From Selenomonadales bacterium (GTDB lineage: Bacteria; Bacillota; Negativicutes; Sporomusales; UBA7701), in the NCBI GenBank assembly GCA_029976065.1, contig JARKNV010000055.1, forward strand, positions 1 through 53,453: 53,453 nucleotides of DNA, read 5' to 3'. Shown one piece after another: positions 32,892 through 41,135 of the stretch. The stretch's first letter is position 1. Every line of letters starts with the position of its first letter. A program made the position numbers and the translations under genes. The notes under the pieces were generated by a model that saw only the letters and a list, made by a program, of their open reading frames with translations, was not told the origin of the DNA and did not search any database.

Positions 32892-33460
32892 TCCTCCTCA
32901 TCGACAACTACGACTCCTTCACCTATAACATCTACCAGTGCCTCACCGCCCTCGGCCGCCGGGTCGCCGTCGTCCGCAACGACCGCATCGCCCTCGGCGA
33001 AATCGCCGCCGGCGGCTACCGCGCCGTCGTAATCTCCCCCGGCCCCGGCACCCCCGCCGACGCCGGCATCAGCAAAGCCCTCGTCGCCCGCTTCGCCGGC
33101 TCCCTGCCCATCCTCGGCGTCTGCCTCGGCCACCAGGTCATCGGCGAAACCTTCGGCGGCAAAGTCGTGCGGGCCCCCCGGCCCGTCCACGGCAAAACCT
33201 CCGCCGTCAGCCACGACGGCCGCGGCCTCTACCGCGGCCTGCCCCAGCCCTTCACCGCCGGCCGCTACCACTCCCTCATCCTCGACCGCGCCGCCCTCCC
33301 CGACTGCCTCGCCGTCACCGCCACCAGCGACGACGGACTCATCATGGGCGTCAGGCACAAAAAATTTCCCGTCGAAGGCATCCAGTTCCACCCCGAATCC
33401 GTCCTCACCCCCCACGGCCCCCGGCTGCTGGCCAATTTCCTCGCCACCCTCGCCGGCTGA
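32888..33460 (+). CDS. trpG: Anthranilate synthase component II (glutamine amidotransferase)
   Basis: 190 residues from GTG. ILLIDNYDSFTYNIYQ at the start; the nucleophile Cys 79 is in GVCLGHQ; the His-Glu pair is in FHPESVLTPHG near the end. It hydrolyses glutamine and passes ammonia to TrpE; it may also serve PabB, as no separate pabA is seen here. Last gene of the trp operon; no clear terminator follows before the next gene at 33568. Confidence 0.95.
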   Translation: MILLIDNYDSFTYNIYQCLTALGRRVAVVRNDRIALGEIAAGGYRAVVISPGPGTPADAGISKALVARFAGSLPILGVCLGHQVIGETFGGKVVRAPRPVHGKTSAVSHDGRGLYRGLPQPFTAGRYHSLILDRAALPDCLAVTATSDDGLIMGVRHKKFPVEGIQFHPESVLTPHGPRLLANFLATLAG

Positions 33461-33567
33461 TCCCGGTCGAGCCGCCGGCAGGAAAAACGCCGCCTTTGTA
33501 GAACCCTGGTAAAATGAGGGAAAAACGCCCTGAACCCGGGGAAAAAAGCGCAAAGGCGGAATGACGG

Positions 33568-34503
33568 ATGAAAGTGATGATCGTCGACGATGCGGCCACC
33601 AACCGCGCCATGCTCGAACCGCTGCTTAACGAATGGGGCTACGAGGTAGCCGCCGCCGCCGACGGCGAACAGGCCCTGCGGGCCCTCCGGAAAGAAACCC
33701 GGCCCGTCCTGCTCCTCCTCGACTGGATCATGCCCGGCCTCAGCGGCATCGACCTCTGCGCCACGCTCAAAAAAGAAAAACCCGCCAGCCAGATATACAT
33801 CATCCTCCTCACCGTCAAAAACGGCAAAGACGACATCACCCTCGGCCTCGACGCCGGCGCCGACGACTACCTCACCAGGCCGGTCACCCCCGCCTTGCTG
33901 CGCACCCGGCTCGCCATCGGCCGCCGCATCCTCGAATACCAGCACGCCCTCGAAGCCCTCAGCCGCGAGCTGCAGGCCAAAAACCGCGAACTCAACCGTC
34001 TCGCCACCCTCGACGGCCTCACCGGCATAACCAGCCGCGGCCACTTCAACGAACGGCTCGGCGAAGAATGGCGCCGCGCCCAGCGCGAAGACACGCCCCT
34101 GTCCCTCATCCTCCTCGACCTCGACCTCTTCAAAGACTACAACGACGCCTACGGCCACCTCGCCGGCGACGAATGCCTCAAAGAAATCGCCCGCATCCTC
34201 GCCGCCTCCATCGCCCGCGCCGGCGACCTCGCCGCCCGCTTCGGCGGCGAAGAATTCGTCGTCCTCCTCCCCAACACCGACAACCTCGGCACCCTCGTCG
34301 TCGCCGAAGCCATCCGCGTGGCCGTAGCCGCCCGCGGCATAGAACACAAAGCCTCCTCCGTCCACCGCGCCGTCACCGTCAGCGTCGGCACCGCCACCAT
34401 CTCCCCCCGCGAAGCGGCCCGCCCCGAAGAACTGGTCGAGAGGGCGGAGAGGGCGCTTAGCCACGCCAAGCAATCCGGCCGTAATCAGGTTATTCAGGCC
34501 TAG
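33568..34503 (+). CDS. Response regulator with GGDEF domain, putative diguanylate cyclase
   Basis: 311 residues. The receiver domain (1-120) has the acidic pocket VDDA and the phospho-acceptor Asp 52 in LLLLDWIMPG. The usual Lys-Pro switch is Arg-Pro (Arg 104 in YLTRPV), a conservative but unusual change. A helical linker, ALEALSRELQAKNRELNRLATLD, leads to GGDEF: DGLTGITSRGHFNERL, LILLDLDLFKDYNDAYGH and the active site GGEEF near 226-230. No RxxD inhibitory site is evident just before it. It makes c-di-GMP, opposing the HD-GYP enzymes in this window. No partner kinase adjacent. Confidence 0.92.
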   Translation: MKVMIVDDAATNRAMLEPLLNEWGYEVAAAADGEQALRALRKETRPVLLLLDWIMPGLSGIDLCATLKKEKPASQIYIILLTVKNGKDDITLGLDAGADDYLTRPVTPALLRTRLAIGRRILEYQHALEALSRELQAKNRELNRLATLDGLTGITSRGHFNERLGEEWRRAQREDTPLSLILLDLDLFKDYNDAYGHLAGDECLKEIARILAASIARAGDLAARFGGEEFVVLLPNTDNLGTLVVAEAIRVAVAARGIEHKASSVHRAVTVSVGTATISPREAARPEELVERAERALSHAKQSGRNQVIQA

Positions 34504-34511
34504 TAACATTG

Positions 34512-34634
34512 ACGGCCGTTGATAAGCCCCCATCTGCGTTGTTGGAGCTGCGGGAGCTTGCTAGCGTACGTACCGAGTACGCGTCGCTACGCTTCCTCGC
34601 TCCGCCTAGCATCTGGGGGCTTCTGAACGGCCGT
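34512..34634 (+). repeat. Palindromic repeat family A, copy with duplicated right arm
   Basis: Left arm ACGGCCGTT (34512-34520) then AAGCCCCCA; right arm TGGGGGCTT then AACGGCCGT (34626-34634). The centre has GCTTGCTAGCGTACG and GAGTACGC, a GCGTAC/GTACGC hairpin. 123 bp, exactly as long as the copy at 39719. It starts 8 bases after the GGDEF gene's stop. Confidence 0.8.
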
Positions 34635-34703
34635 TTGCCTATTCGGGAGGACGCGCGTCGCGTCCTCAGCCTGCCTTGTATCTGGGGGCTTCTGAACGGT
34701 CGC
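34635..34703 (+). repeat. Extra right arm of family A
   Basis: ATCTGGGGGCTTCTGAACGG recurs here (about 34680-34700) without a left arm, after an inner palindrome GGACGCGCGTCGCGTCC. It appears to be a partial tandem duplication of the preceding element. Confidence 0.6.
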
Positions 34704-34744
34704 TCGCATATTTGGGGACCATATGCAGAGCGGTAAAATGCGAA

Positions 34745-34945
34745 CGGCGACATTCCGGAGGCCGTTACGCGCCGTTGGCGAGCGGAGAGCGCCGCAGCAC
34801 GCGCGGCCATGGACGGCCGCGCGAGGAGGATACTGTCAGGGACGACAGTTGACGACGGTGCTCAGCGGCGCACGGAGCGAGCCTACGGCGCGTTCGACCG
34901 GAGGACCGGAGCCGGAGCTTTTGCCGCTCTGCGGGGCAGAAACTC
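34745..34945 (-). repeat. Palindromic repeat family B, inverted copy
   Basis: Reverse-orientation match to 18395-18675. It contains GCGCGGCCATGGACGGCCGC (about 34802-34822), then GAGGAGGATACTGTC and GACGACAGTTGACGACGG, all of which occur in complement in copy 2. The Cys-rich LURP-like gene starts 88 bases later. Confidence 0.7.
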
Positions 34946-35032
34946 AGTATCCACTTCATTCCGATAATTATCTGCTATTACCCGGCAATAATCGCTGCCG
35001 CCGAACATGGCGGACGAAGGAGCGCAACCCCC

Positions 35033-35854
35033 ATGTCCGTGCCTGTCAACTGCACTACCTGCAGCGCCTTCTACAACCTCAAAAGCCAGTACGCCGGCCG
35101 CCTCCTGCAGTGCCCCGCCTGCGGCGGCGTCTTCCGCGCCCCCGCCCGCCGGGTGCCGGCCGTCTTCGACCGCGACATCTTCCTCCTCCGCGAAAAGCAC
35201 TTCGCCATCAACACCAAATACCACGTCCGCGACGAGGACGGCAGCCCGCTGCTCTACGTCGAGCGCCCGGCGCTGCTGGCGCAAAGGCTTATTTTTTTCG
35301 TCCTTTTCCTCATCCTGGCGAATATCATATCCACCGCCGTGCCGTACTTCAACTGGACGCTGGTCGCCCTCGCCGCCGCCTACTTCATCGGCCCCGTCCG
35401 CCACATCACCTTCTACCCCGACGAAAACAAAACCTCGCCCCTGCTCACCGTCACCCAGGACTACGTCGTCCAGTTCCCCACCACCCGCTTCACCCTCCGC
35501 GACCTCCACGGCAATATCCTCGCCACCTATAAAAAGAACCGCTTCACCGACTTCCTCCGCAAGCGCTGGCGGGTCTACGGCCCCGACGACGCCCTCCTGC
35601 TCGTCGCCGAAGAGGACTCCATCATCTTATCCCTCCTCCGCCGCCTCACCGGCTACATCGTCGATATCGCCTTCTTCCGCACCAACTTCGTCCTGTACGC
35701 CGCCGACCGCGAAACCGTCCGCGGCGAATTCAACCGCAAAATGACCATCTTCGACCGCTACACCCTCGACATGAGCGAAGACGCCGCCGGCGTTGTCGAC
35801 CGGCGCGTCGCCCTCGCCCTGGGCGTGCTGCTCGACACCGGGGAGGGACGCTGA
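35033..35854 (+). CDS. Zinc-ribbon plus scramblase/LURP-one-like membrane protein
   Basis: 273 residues; RBS GAAGGAG. The N-terminus is a zinc ribbon, CTTCSAFYNL...CPACGGVF (Cys at about 8, 11, 28, 31). Then FAINTKYHVRDEDGSPLLYVE begins a Tubby/scramblase/LURP-one-type beta-barrel domain, interrupted by two membrane spans (LIFFVLFLILANIISTAV and LVALAAAYFIGP). It resumes with ITFYPDENKTSPLLTV, FTLRDLHGNILATYKKN and LLLVAEEDSIILS. Such domains bind phospholipid or act as membrane sensors; exact function is unknown. Its stop overlaps the rhomboid gene's ATG. Confidence 0.65.
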   Translation: MSVPVNCTTCSAFYNLKSQYAGRLLQCPACGGVFRAPARRVPAVFDRDIFLLREKHFAINTKYHVRDEDGSPLLYVERPALLAQRLIFFVLFLILANIISTAVPYFNWTLVALAAAYFIGPVRHITFYPDENKTSPLLTVTQDYVVQFPTTRFTLRDLHGNILATYKKNRFTDFLRKRWRVYGPDDALLLVAEEDSIILSLLRRLTGYIVDIAFFRTNFVLYAADRETVRGEFNRKMTIFDRYTLDMSEDAAGVVDRRVALALGVLLDTGEGR

Positions 35855-37314
35855 TGAACCCCGAAAATCCCGAGACAGCCTGGGCCCCGCCCGAAGAGCG
35901 GCCCCTCCTCATCACCCCCGACATGCTCGTTCCCGTCCGTCCCAAGGACAGCCGCGTCCCCTTCGAAAAAGGCATGTCCTACTTCCCCGTCCTCATCGTC
36001 ACCCTCATCATCGCCAATTTCGCCGTCTTCCTGTGGGAGCTCGCCACCGGCGCCCTCGTCAGCAGCGACTCGATCATCGCCGCCGGCGCCCTCTACCGCG
36101 ACAAAGTGCTCGCCGGCGAAACCTGGCGCCTCGTCAGCGCCGCCTTCCTCCACGGCGACTTCGAGCACATCCTCGGCAACACCGTCTTCATGTACATCCT
36201 CGGCCTGGCCACCGAGCACGCCTTCGGCCTCGCCAAAACGGCGGTCATCTACCTGTTCGCCGCCGTCACCGGCTCGCTCCTCAGCCTGGCGATGCAGCCG
36301 GGGCCGGGCGTCGGCGCCTCGGGGGCCATCTTCGGCCTCATGGGCGCCGTCGCCGTCGTCTTCTACCGCCGCCGGGCCGACTTCTACCTGCGCGACCGCG
36401 GCATCGGCGCCTTCGTCGGCTTCCTCGCCGCCCTGCAAATTTTCTTCGGCTTCTCCGAACCCTATGTCGACAACTGGGCCCACCTCGGCGGCTTTCTCGG
36501 CGGCGCCCTCGCCGTCCTCGTCCTCCGGCCCGCCCTCGGCGAGGAGACCCGCGCCTTTTCGCCGGCCGCCAAAGGGCTGACCGTCGCCGCCGTCACCCTG
36601 GCCGCCGCCGTCCTCCTTTACAGCGGCGGCTTCCTCGCCGGGGCCGAAGCCCAGGCCTGGCTGCATTTCGGCAACAAGCCGGCCGCCCTCGACGCCGCCA
36701 CCCGCGCCCTCGGCAAGAACCCCGCCAACACCCACATGTACCTGGTGCGCGGCCTGCTCTACCTCGACGCCAAACAGTATGACGCCGCCGCCGCCGACTT
36801 CGCCCGCTACCTTGACGCCAACCAGAACAGCCCGCTCGCCTTTTCCGCCATCGGCCACGCCTACTACGAACGCGAGCGTTTCCCCGAAGCCATCGGCTAC
36901 TACAGCTCCGCCCTCGCGCTCGCCCCCCGCGACGTCAACCTCCTCAACAGCCGCGGCTACGCCTCCATCCTCGCCGGCGACCTTCCCGCCGCCCGCGCCG
37001 ACTTCGCCGCCATCCTCAAAATAAAAGCCGACTACGCCCCCGCCTGGGGCAACCTCGGCCTCGTCCTCGCCCACGAAGGCAACTACCCCAAAGCAATCGA
37101 GCACCTCGAAAAGGCCCGCTCCCTCGATAAATCCCAGGACGTGCTCCAATACCTCATCCGTGCTCTCGGCGCCGAGCTCCGCGCCCAAAGGGCCGAAGCC
37201 GTCGCCGGCTACACCTCCTTCATCACCATAACCCGCGACGACCGCCTCGCCTGGCTGGCCGAAATCCGCTTCGCCGAAACCCGCCTCGCCGCCCTCAAAC
37301 GCCTCGGGAAATAG
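35854..37314 (+). CDS. Rhomboid family serine protease with C-terminal TPR repeats
   Basis: 486 residues. Rhomboid core of about six spans: WRLVSAAFLHGDFEHILGN (family HGD..H..N), GVGASGAIFGLMG with the catalytic Ser at 156, and WAHLGGFLGG with the catalytic His at 210. From about residue 265 follow at least four TPR units (for example AWLHFGNKPAALDAATRAL, AYYERERFPEAIGYYSSAL, AWGNLGLVLAHEGNYPKAI). It cleaves membrane proteins within the bilayer; the TPR part probably recruits substrate. Translationally coupled to the scramblase-like gene (TGATG), so the two likely act together at the membrane. Confidence 0.9.
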   Translation: MNPENPETAWAPPEERPLLITPDMLVPVRPKDSRVPFEKGMSYFPVLIVTLIIANFAVFLWELATGALVSSDSIIAAGALYRDKVLAGETWRLVSAAFLHGDFEHILGNTVFMYILGLATEHAFGLAKTAVIYLFAAVTGSLLSLAMQPGPGVGASGAIFGLMGAVAVVFYRRRADFYLRDRGIGAFVGFLAALQIFFGFSEPYVDNWAHLGGFLGGALAVLVLRPALGEETRAFSPAAKGLTVAAVTLAAAVLLYSGGFLAGAEAQAWLHFGNKPAALDAATRALGKNPANTHMYLVRGLLYLDAKQYDAAAADFARYLDANQNSPLAFSAIGHAYYERERFPEAIGYYSSALALAPRDVNLLNSRGYASILAGDLPAARADFAAILKIKADYAPAWGNLGLVLAHEGNYPKAIEHLEKARSLDKSQDVLQYLIRALGAELRAQRAEAVAGYTSFITITRDDRLAWLAEIRFAETRLAALKRLGK

Positions 37315-37330
37315 GCTTTTGGTCGGAGAC

Positions 37331-37610
37331 CGCCGCGGAGAACGCAGGCTATGCGCCGGAGCTTCGGCCGAACGCGCCGTAAGCAGGCACACGCCGCTTT
37401 AGCGGCGATGTGATCGCTTATGCCTGTAGGGCGAAGGCTCGGGCCGACACAGCCGTACCGTCGCCAACTGTCGTCCGTGACAGGTGGCTCCTCGCCCGTC
37501 CGTCCATGGACGGGCGTACGTTCGTGTTACCGGCCCCCTTCGCCAACGGCGCGTATTCGGCCTCCGCAACGGCGCCTGTGCCTGCGTTCTCCGCCGCCTG
37601 CGGCGCGGCG
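37331..37610 (+). repeat. Palindromic repeat family B, copy with hairpin insert
   Basis: Perfect terminal inverted repeat GCGGAGAACGCAGGC (37334-37348) / GCCTGCGTTCTCCGC (37580-37594). It carries AACTGTCGTCCGTGACAGG and CGTCCGTCCATGGACGGGCG. A sub-hairpin module CGCCGCTTTAGCGGCG followed by ATGTGATCGCTTAT (37395-37422) is the reverse complement of modules at about 43759-43806 and 49185-49232. Confidence 0.8.
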
Positions 37611-37639
37611 TATCCGGTCTGGGTGAGCCTCCTTCAAGT

Positions 37640-37800
37640 AAGGCGGCGGCCGCTACTTAGCGAGAGAGCCGGTAACAGCACCGCGCGAGCCGCCATGGAC
37701 GGCGGCGAGAACCGCCCGCTTAGCCGGACGCGATTCGGACGGTGCCACGGTGCTGTCGGCGATGAGCTTAGTAAGACCGCCGTCGTAACGGGGGGCGAAC
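37640..37800 (+). repeat. Palindromic repeat subfamily C, copy 1
   Basis: Starts GCGGCCGCTACTTAGCGAGA, which recurs at 51388. It contains GCCGCCATGGACGGCGGC and GCTGTCGGCGATGAGCTTAG. No coding potential seen. With the preceding copy it fills most of the 600 bases between 37314 and 37913. A likely -10 TATAAT at 37869-37874 serves the next gene. Confidence 0.65.
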
Positions 37801-37912
37801 CCAGATCGGATACGCCGAATTAGTGTTTGAATTCAAGCTGCTGCTTCGTTCTTTGTGGCTGATAGCAGTATAATATATGTAATCACATAGAAACCAAAAG
37901 GAGCGACCCGCC

Positions 37913-38857
37913 ATGCGCTGCCTCTACTTCGACGGCCGACTGAAATACCGCGCCGACTACCCCGTGCCCGTGCCCGCCCCCGGCGAAGCCCTCGTCAAAG
38001 TCCTCTACGCCGGCGTCTGCAACACCGACCGCGAAATCATGGCCGGCTACAAAGGCTTCACCGGCGTCCTCGGCCACGAATTCGTCGGCGTCGTCGAGCA
38101 GGGAGAAGGGTGGGAGGGGAGAAGAGTCGTCGCCGACATCAACCTCGGCTGCGGCCTCTGCCCCGCCTGCCGCGACGGCCTGCCCAACCACTGCGCGAGC
38201 CGCCGCGTCCTCGGCATCACCGCCAAGGACGGCGCCTTCGCCGAATACCTCACCCTGCCGCTCGCCAACCTCCGCGCCGTCCCGCCCGGCGTCGGCGACC
38301 TGACCGCCGTCTTCGCCGAGCCGCTGGCCGCCGCCCTCGAGATCTGCGACCAGTGCCACATCCGGCCCCGCGACCGGGTCGCCGTTCTCGGCGACGGCAA
38401 ACTCGGCCAGCTCGTCGCCCGCGTCCTCGCCCTCACCGGCTGCGACCTCACCGTCGTCGGCCGGCACAGCGACAAGCTCGCCCTCCTCGCCGGCCTCGCG
38501 GCCACCGCCACGGCCGACGAAGCCGCCGCCCGCGCCCCCTTCGACCTCGTCGCCGAATGCACCGGCAGCCCTGCCGGCCTCGCCGCCGCCCAGGCCCTCG
38601 TCAAGCCCCGCGGCCGCATCGTCCTCAAGAGCACCTTCGCCGCCGCCGCCGTCCTCTCGTCCACCTACTGGGTGGTCAAAGAGCTCACCCTCGTCGGCTC
38701 CCGCTGCGGGCCGACCGACGCCGCCCTCCGCCTGCTGGCCAGGCGCCTCGTCGACGTCGAACCCCTCATCGGCGGCATCTACCGGCTGGCCGACGGCGCG
38801 GCCGCCTTCGATCCTCCCGGCGGGCTCAAGGCTATCTTCGATTGCCGCCAGCCCTGA
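37913..38857 (+). CDS. Zinc-dependent medium-chain dehydrogenase
   Basis: 314 residues, slightly short for the family. The catalytic zinc site has Cys in AGVCNTDREIM and His-Glu in VLGHEFVGVVE; the structural zinc lobe is LGCGLCPACRDGLPNHC. The nucleotide-binding stretch is VAVLGDGKLGQLVARVLAL. It oxidises an alcohol or polyol with NAD(P); threonine- or sorbitol-dehydrogenase-like enzymes look closest, but the substrate is not readable. RBS AAGGAGCG. Single gene. Confidence 0.9.
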   Translation: MRCLYFDGRLKYRADYPVPVPAPGEALVKVLYAGVCNTDREIMAGYKGFTGVLGHEFVGVVEQGEGWEGRRVVADINLGCGLCPACRDGLPNHCASRRVLGITAKDGAFAEYLTLPLANLRAVPPGVGDLTAVFAEPLAAALEICDQCHIRPRDRVAVLGDGKLGQLVARVLALTGCDLTVVGRHSDKLALLAGLAATATADEAAARAPFDLVAECTGSPAGLAAAQALVKPRGRIVLKSTFAAAAVLSSTYWVVKELTLVGSRCGPTDAALRLLARRLVDVEPLIGGIYRLADGAAAFDPPGGLKAIFDCRQP

Positions 38858-39239
38858 AAGCCTCTCAGAGCCTTTAAAAACCGCCGGCGAGGGATTCGTA
38901 CCGGGCGCGGCGGTTCCGCCCCTCCTGGGGTCTTCCAGGCGGCCGGACCAATCGGCCGTCCGGGAGGCCCCGCCGCATTTTTGCCGTCTTTTGCCAACGC
39001 CGCCCGGCCAAGAGGGCGGGGAAGGGGAGGGCGGCAGACGGAGAAAACGGCTGCTGGGAGGTTCCGCCATATATAGCACAATTTGCTTTCCGCCAACCCG
39101 ATCAAGGCCATATTATTGTGCATATTGTAATAACAATTATTATGATACGTATTAAAATATGGACGGGAGTCGCCTTTTTCCGCTCCGCCCCTTGTGTCCG
39201 GCGCGTCACCCTTTTACAATAGAGGCGGGAGGGATGAGC
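38858..39239. other. Intergenic region with GC-rich structure then AT-rich promoter zone
   Basis: 38880-39050 is GC-rich with several inverted segments (for example CGGCCGGACC...GGCCGTCCGG about 38940-38970) followed by CATTTTT, a possible terminator of the dehydrogenase gene. 39095-39165 is strongly AT-rich (TTGTAATAACAATTATTATG) and probably holds the promoter of the lipoprotein gene. No convincing gene. Confidence 0.4.
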
Positions 39240-39713
39240 ATGACAAATCACCGCCTGCTTTTCGCCGGCGTCGTCCTCGCGGCGCTGACGATAATCCTCG
39301 CGGCCTGCGGCCGTCCCGGCGGCGAAGCGCCCCAGGCCGCGCCCGCCATTCCGCCGGGCGCCGTCACCATCAAAAACCTGCCGCCGCTCCTCACCCTGCG
39401 CGGCGACGAAGTCCCCTTCGAGGGCCGGGCCGAAATCGTCCAGCAGCTGGCGGGCCCGGCGGTCGCCGAGGTCGTCGTCGTCGCCTTCAGCGCCAGCGGC
39501 GAAAACGCCCACAAATCGGCGATCAGAATCGAATGGGAGGATGGCGGCGTCGAGACCGTCCCGCCCGGGAGCAAAAACCTCGTCCTCTCGCCCCAGCGGC
39601 GGGCCAAGAAAATCAGCGTCCTCGGCTACAGCTTCCATGAGCGACGGGTGTTCAAGGATTTGGCGAGGAAGGGGACTCTTACCTGGGAAATCCGCTATGC
39701 TCCTTCCGAATAA
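39240..39713 (+). CDS. Small lipoprotein, hypothetical
   Basis: 157 residues from ATG 39240, placed 7 bases after GGGAGG; the ATG at 39234 is too close to that site. The lipoprotein signal is TNHRLLFAGVVLAALTIILAAC with the modified Cys 23. The mature part has an Ala/Pro linker and a beta-rich domain (PPLLTLRGDEVPFEGRAEIVQQ, VAEVVVVAFSASGENAHKSA, GTLTWEIRYAPSE). It is anchored outside the cytoplasmic membrane. No family recognised. A family A repeat begins 5 bases after the stop. Confidence 0.7.
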   Translation: MTNHRLLFAGVVLAALTIILAACGRPGGEAPQAAPAIPPGAVTIKNLPPLLTLRGDEVPFEGRAEIVQQLAGPAVAEVVVVAFSASGENAHKSAIRIEWEDGGVETVPPGSKNLVLSPQRRAKKISVLGYSFHERRVFKDLARKGTLTWEIRYAPSE

Positions 39714-39718
39714 CAATG

Positions 39719-39841
39719 GGACCGTTGATAAGCCCCCATCTGCTGTGTTGTTTCGCCGGGCGCTTGCTAGCGTACGTCCCGAGTACGCGTCGCGGCACGC
39801 CCGGCGGAGCCGCCTTGCATCTGGGGGCTTCTGAACGGTCC
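39719..39841 (+). repeat. Palindromic repeat family A, intact 123-bp copy
   Basis: Left arm GGACCGTT (39719-39726) with AAGCCCCCA; right arm TGGGGGCTT with AACGGTCC (39834-39841). The inner stem is CGCCGGGCG/CGCCCGGCG and the central hairpin GCGTACGTCCCGAGTACGC. Outer arm differs from the other copies, but both sides changed together. Confidence 0.85.
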
Positions 39842-39948
39842 GTATATATTCATACGAAAATAAAGAAAGGGCGCAATATAAAGGTAATCAATTGTCTGTT
39901 GTGGAATTTATCCCCAATTACCAAACCATAATAATCGGAGGTGCTGCA

Positions 39949-41070
39949 GTGAACATCCGTGATCTCGCCACCCCGAGCTTCCTTCTCGACCTCGACGTCT
40001 GCGAGGCCAACATCCGCGATATGGCGGCCGTCTGCGCCCGGACCGGGGCCGAACTCTGGCCGATGGTCAAAACCCACAAAAGCACCGCCATCGCCCGCCG
40101 GCAGAAAGCGGCCGGCGCGGCCGGCTTTCTCACCGGCACGCTCGACGAAGCCGAGCAGCTCGCCGCCGCCGGCTTCACCAACCTCATGCACGCCTACCCC
40201 GTGGCCGGCCGCGAAAACCTTGCCCGGGTGATAAGCCTGGCGCGCCAGGCCCGCCTCACCGTCGCCCTCGACGGCCCCGCCGCCGCCCGCGCCCTGGCGT
40301 CCGCCCTCGACGCCGCGGACGCCGCCCTCGACTACCTGATAATTGTCGACAGCGGCCTGCACCGCTTCGGCGTGCCCCCCGCGCAGGCGGCCGAGCTCGC
40401 CGCCGCCCTTGCGGGCTACAAACAACTCAGGCTCAAAGGCATCGCCACCCATCCCGGTCAGGTATACGCCGCCGCCGCTCCGGAAGGCGTCGCTACCGCC
40501 GCCCGGGCCGAAGTCGCCGCCCTCGCCCAGGCCAGGGACGCTCTCTTGAAGCGCGGCTTCGCCGTCCCCGTCGTCGCCGCCGGCAGCACCCCGACCGCCG
40601 CGCACGCGGCCGCCAGCGGCGTCGCCACCGTACTCAGGCCCGGCAACTACGTCTTTTACGACAACGCCCAGATCGCCCTCGGGGTCGTCCCGGCGGAGCG
40701 CTGCGCCCTTACCGTCCTCGCCACCGTCCTGTCCCGGCCCCGTCCCGACACCCTCATCATCGACGCCGGCAGCAAATGCTTCGGCCTCGACAAAGGAGCC
40801 CACGGCACCTCCCTCACCGCCGGCTTCGGCCTCGTCAGGGACCATCCCGAACTGACCGTCGCCGGCCTGTCCGAGGAAGTGGGCAAACTCGCCGTCAGCG
40901 GCGACACCGCCCTTGCCGTCGGCGACAAGCTCGCCGTCATCCCCAACCACGCCTGCGCGGCCGCCAACCTGACAAGCTGGCTGGTCGGCCACCGGCAGGG
41001 GAGGGTCGAGGAAACCATCGCGATCGACATGCGCGGCAACGCCCGCCTGCGGCCGCCCCTGGTTCAATAA
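39949..41070 (+). CDS. D-threonine aldolase / D-serine dehydratase-like PLP enzyme
   Basis: 373 residues from GTG 39949 with GGAGG 7 bases upstream. Fold-type III (alanine-racemase-like) barrel: IRDLATPSFLLDLDVCEANIRDM, the PLP Lys in WPMVKTHKS near residue 41, DSGLHRFGV, and GIATHPGQVY. The C-terminal beta domain has the metal pair His 334 and Cys 336 in IPNHACAA, as in D-threonine aldolase and DSD1-type D-serine dehydratase. It breaks down a D-hydroxy amino acid using PLP and a divalent metal. Single gene; the repeat just upstream separates it from the lipoprotein gene. Confidence 0.88.
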   Translation: MNIRDLATPSFLLDLDVCEANIRDMAAVCARTGAELWPMVKTHKSTAIARRQKAAGAAGFLTGTLDEAEQLAAAGFTNLMHAYPVAGRENLARVISLARQARLTVALDGPAAARALASALDAADAALDYLIIVDSGLHRFGVPPAQAAELAAALAGYKQLRLKGIATHPGQVYAAAAPEGVATAARAEVAALAQARDALLKRGFAVPVVAAGSTPTAAHAAASGVATVLRPGNYVFYDNAQIALGVVPAERCALTVLATVLSRPRPDTLIIDAGSKCFGLDKGAHGTSLTAGFGLVRDHPELTVAGLSEEVGKLAVSGDTALAVGDKLAVIPNHACAAANLTSWLVGHRQGRVEETIAIDMRGNARLRPPLVQ

Positions 41071-41135
41071 ACCATCGCGCGAGCGCCCGCCCCGTGGTAC
41101 AATAGCACTAAAACGGGGCGGAGGAGGAGCAGTAC

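Noticed and set aside
35758..37392. Minus-strand 544-codon frame
   Set aside because: Gly/Glu/Val-rich antisense shadow of the rhomboid-TPR gene; no ribosome site and no family motif.
37331..37800. Insertion sequence or transposase remnant in the repeat-rich spacer
   Set aside because: All six frames are broken or low-complexity, with no DDE, HUH or Y1 motif; the repeats are non-autonomous at best.
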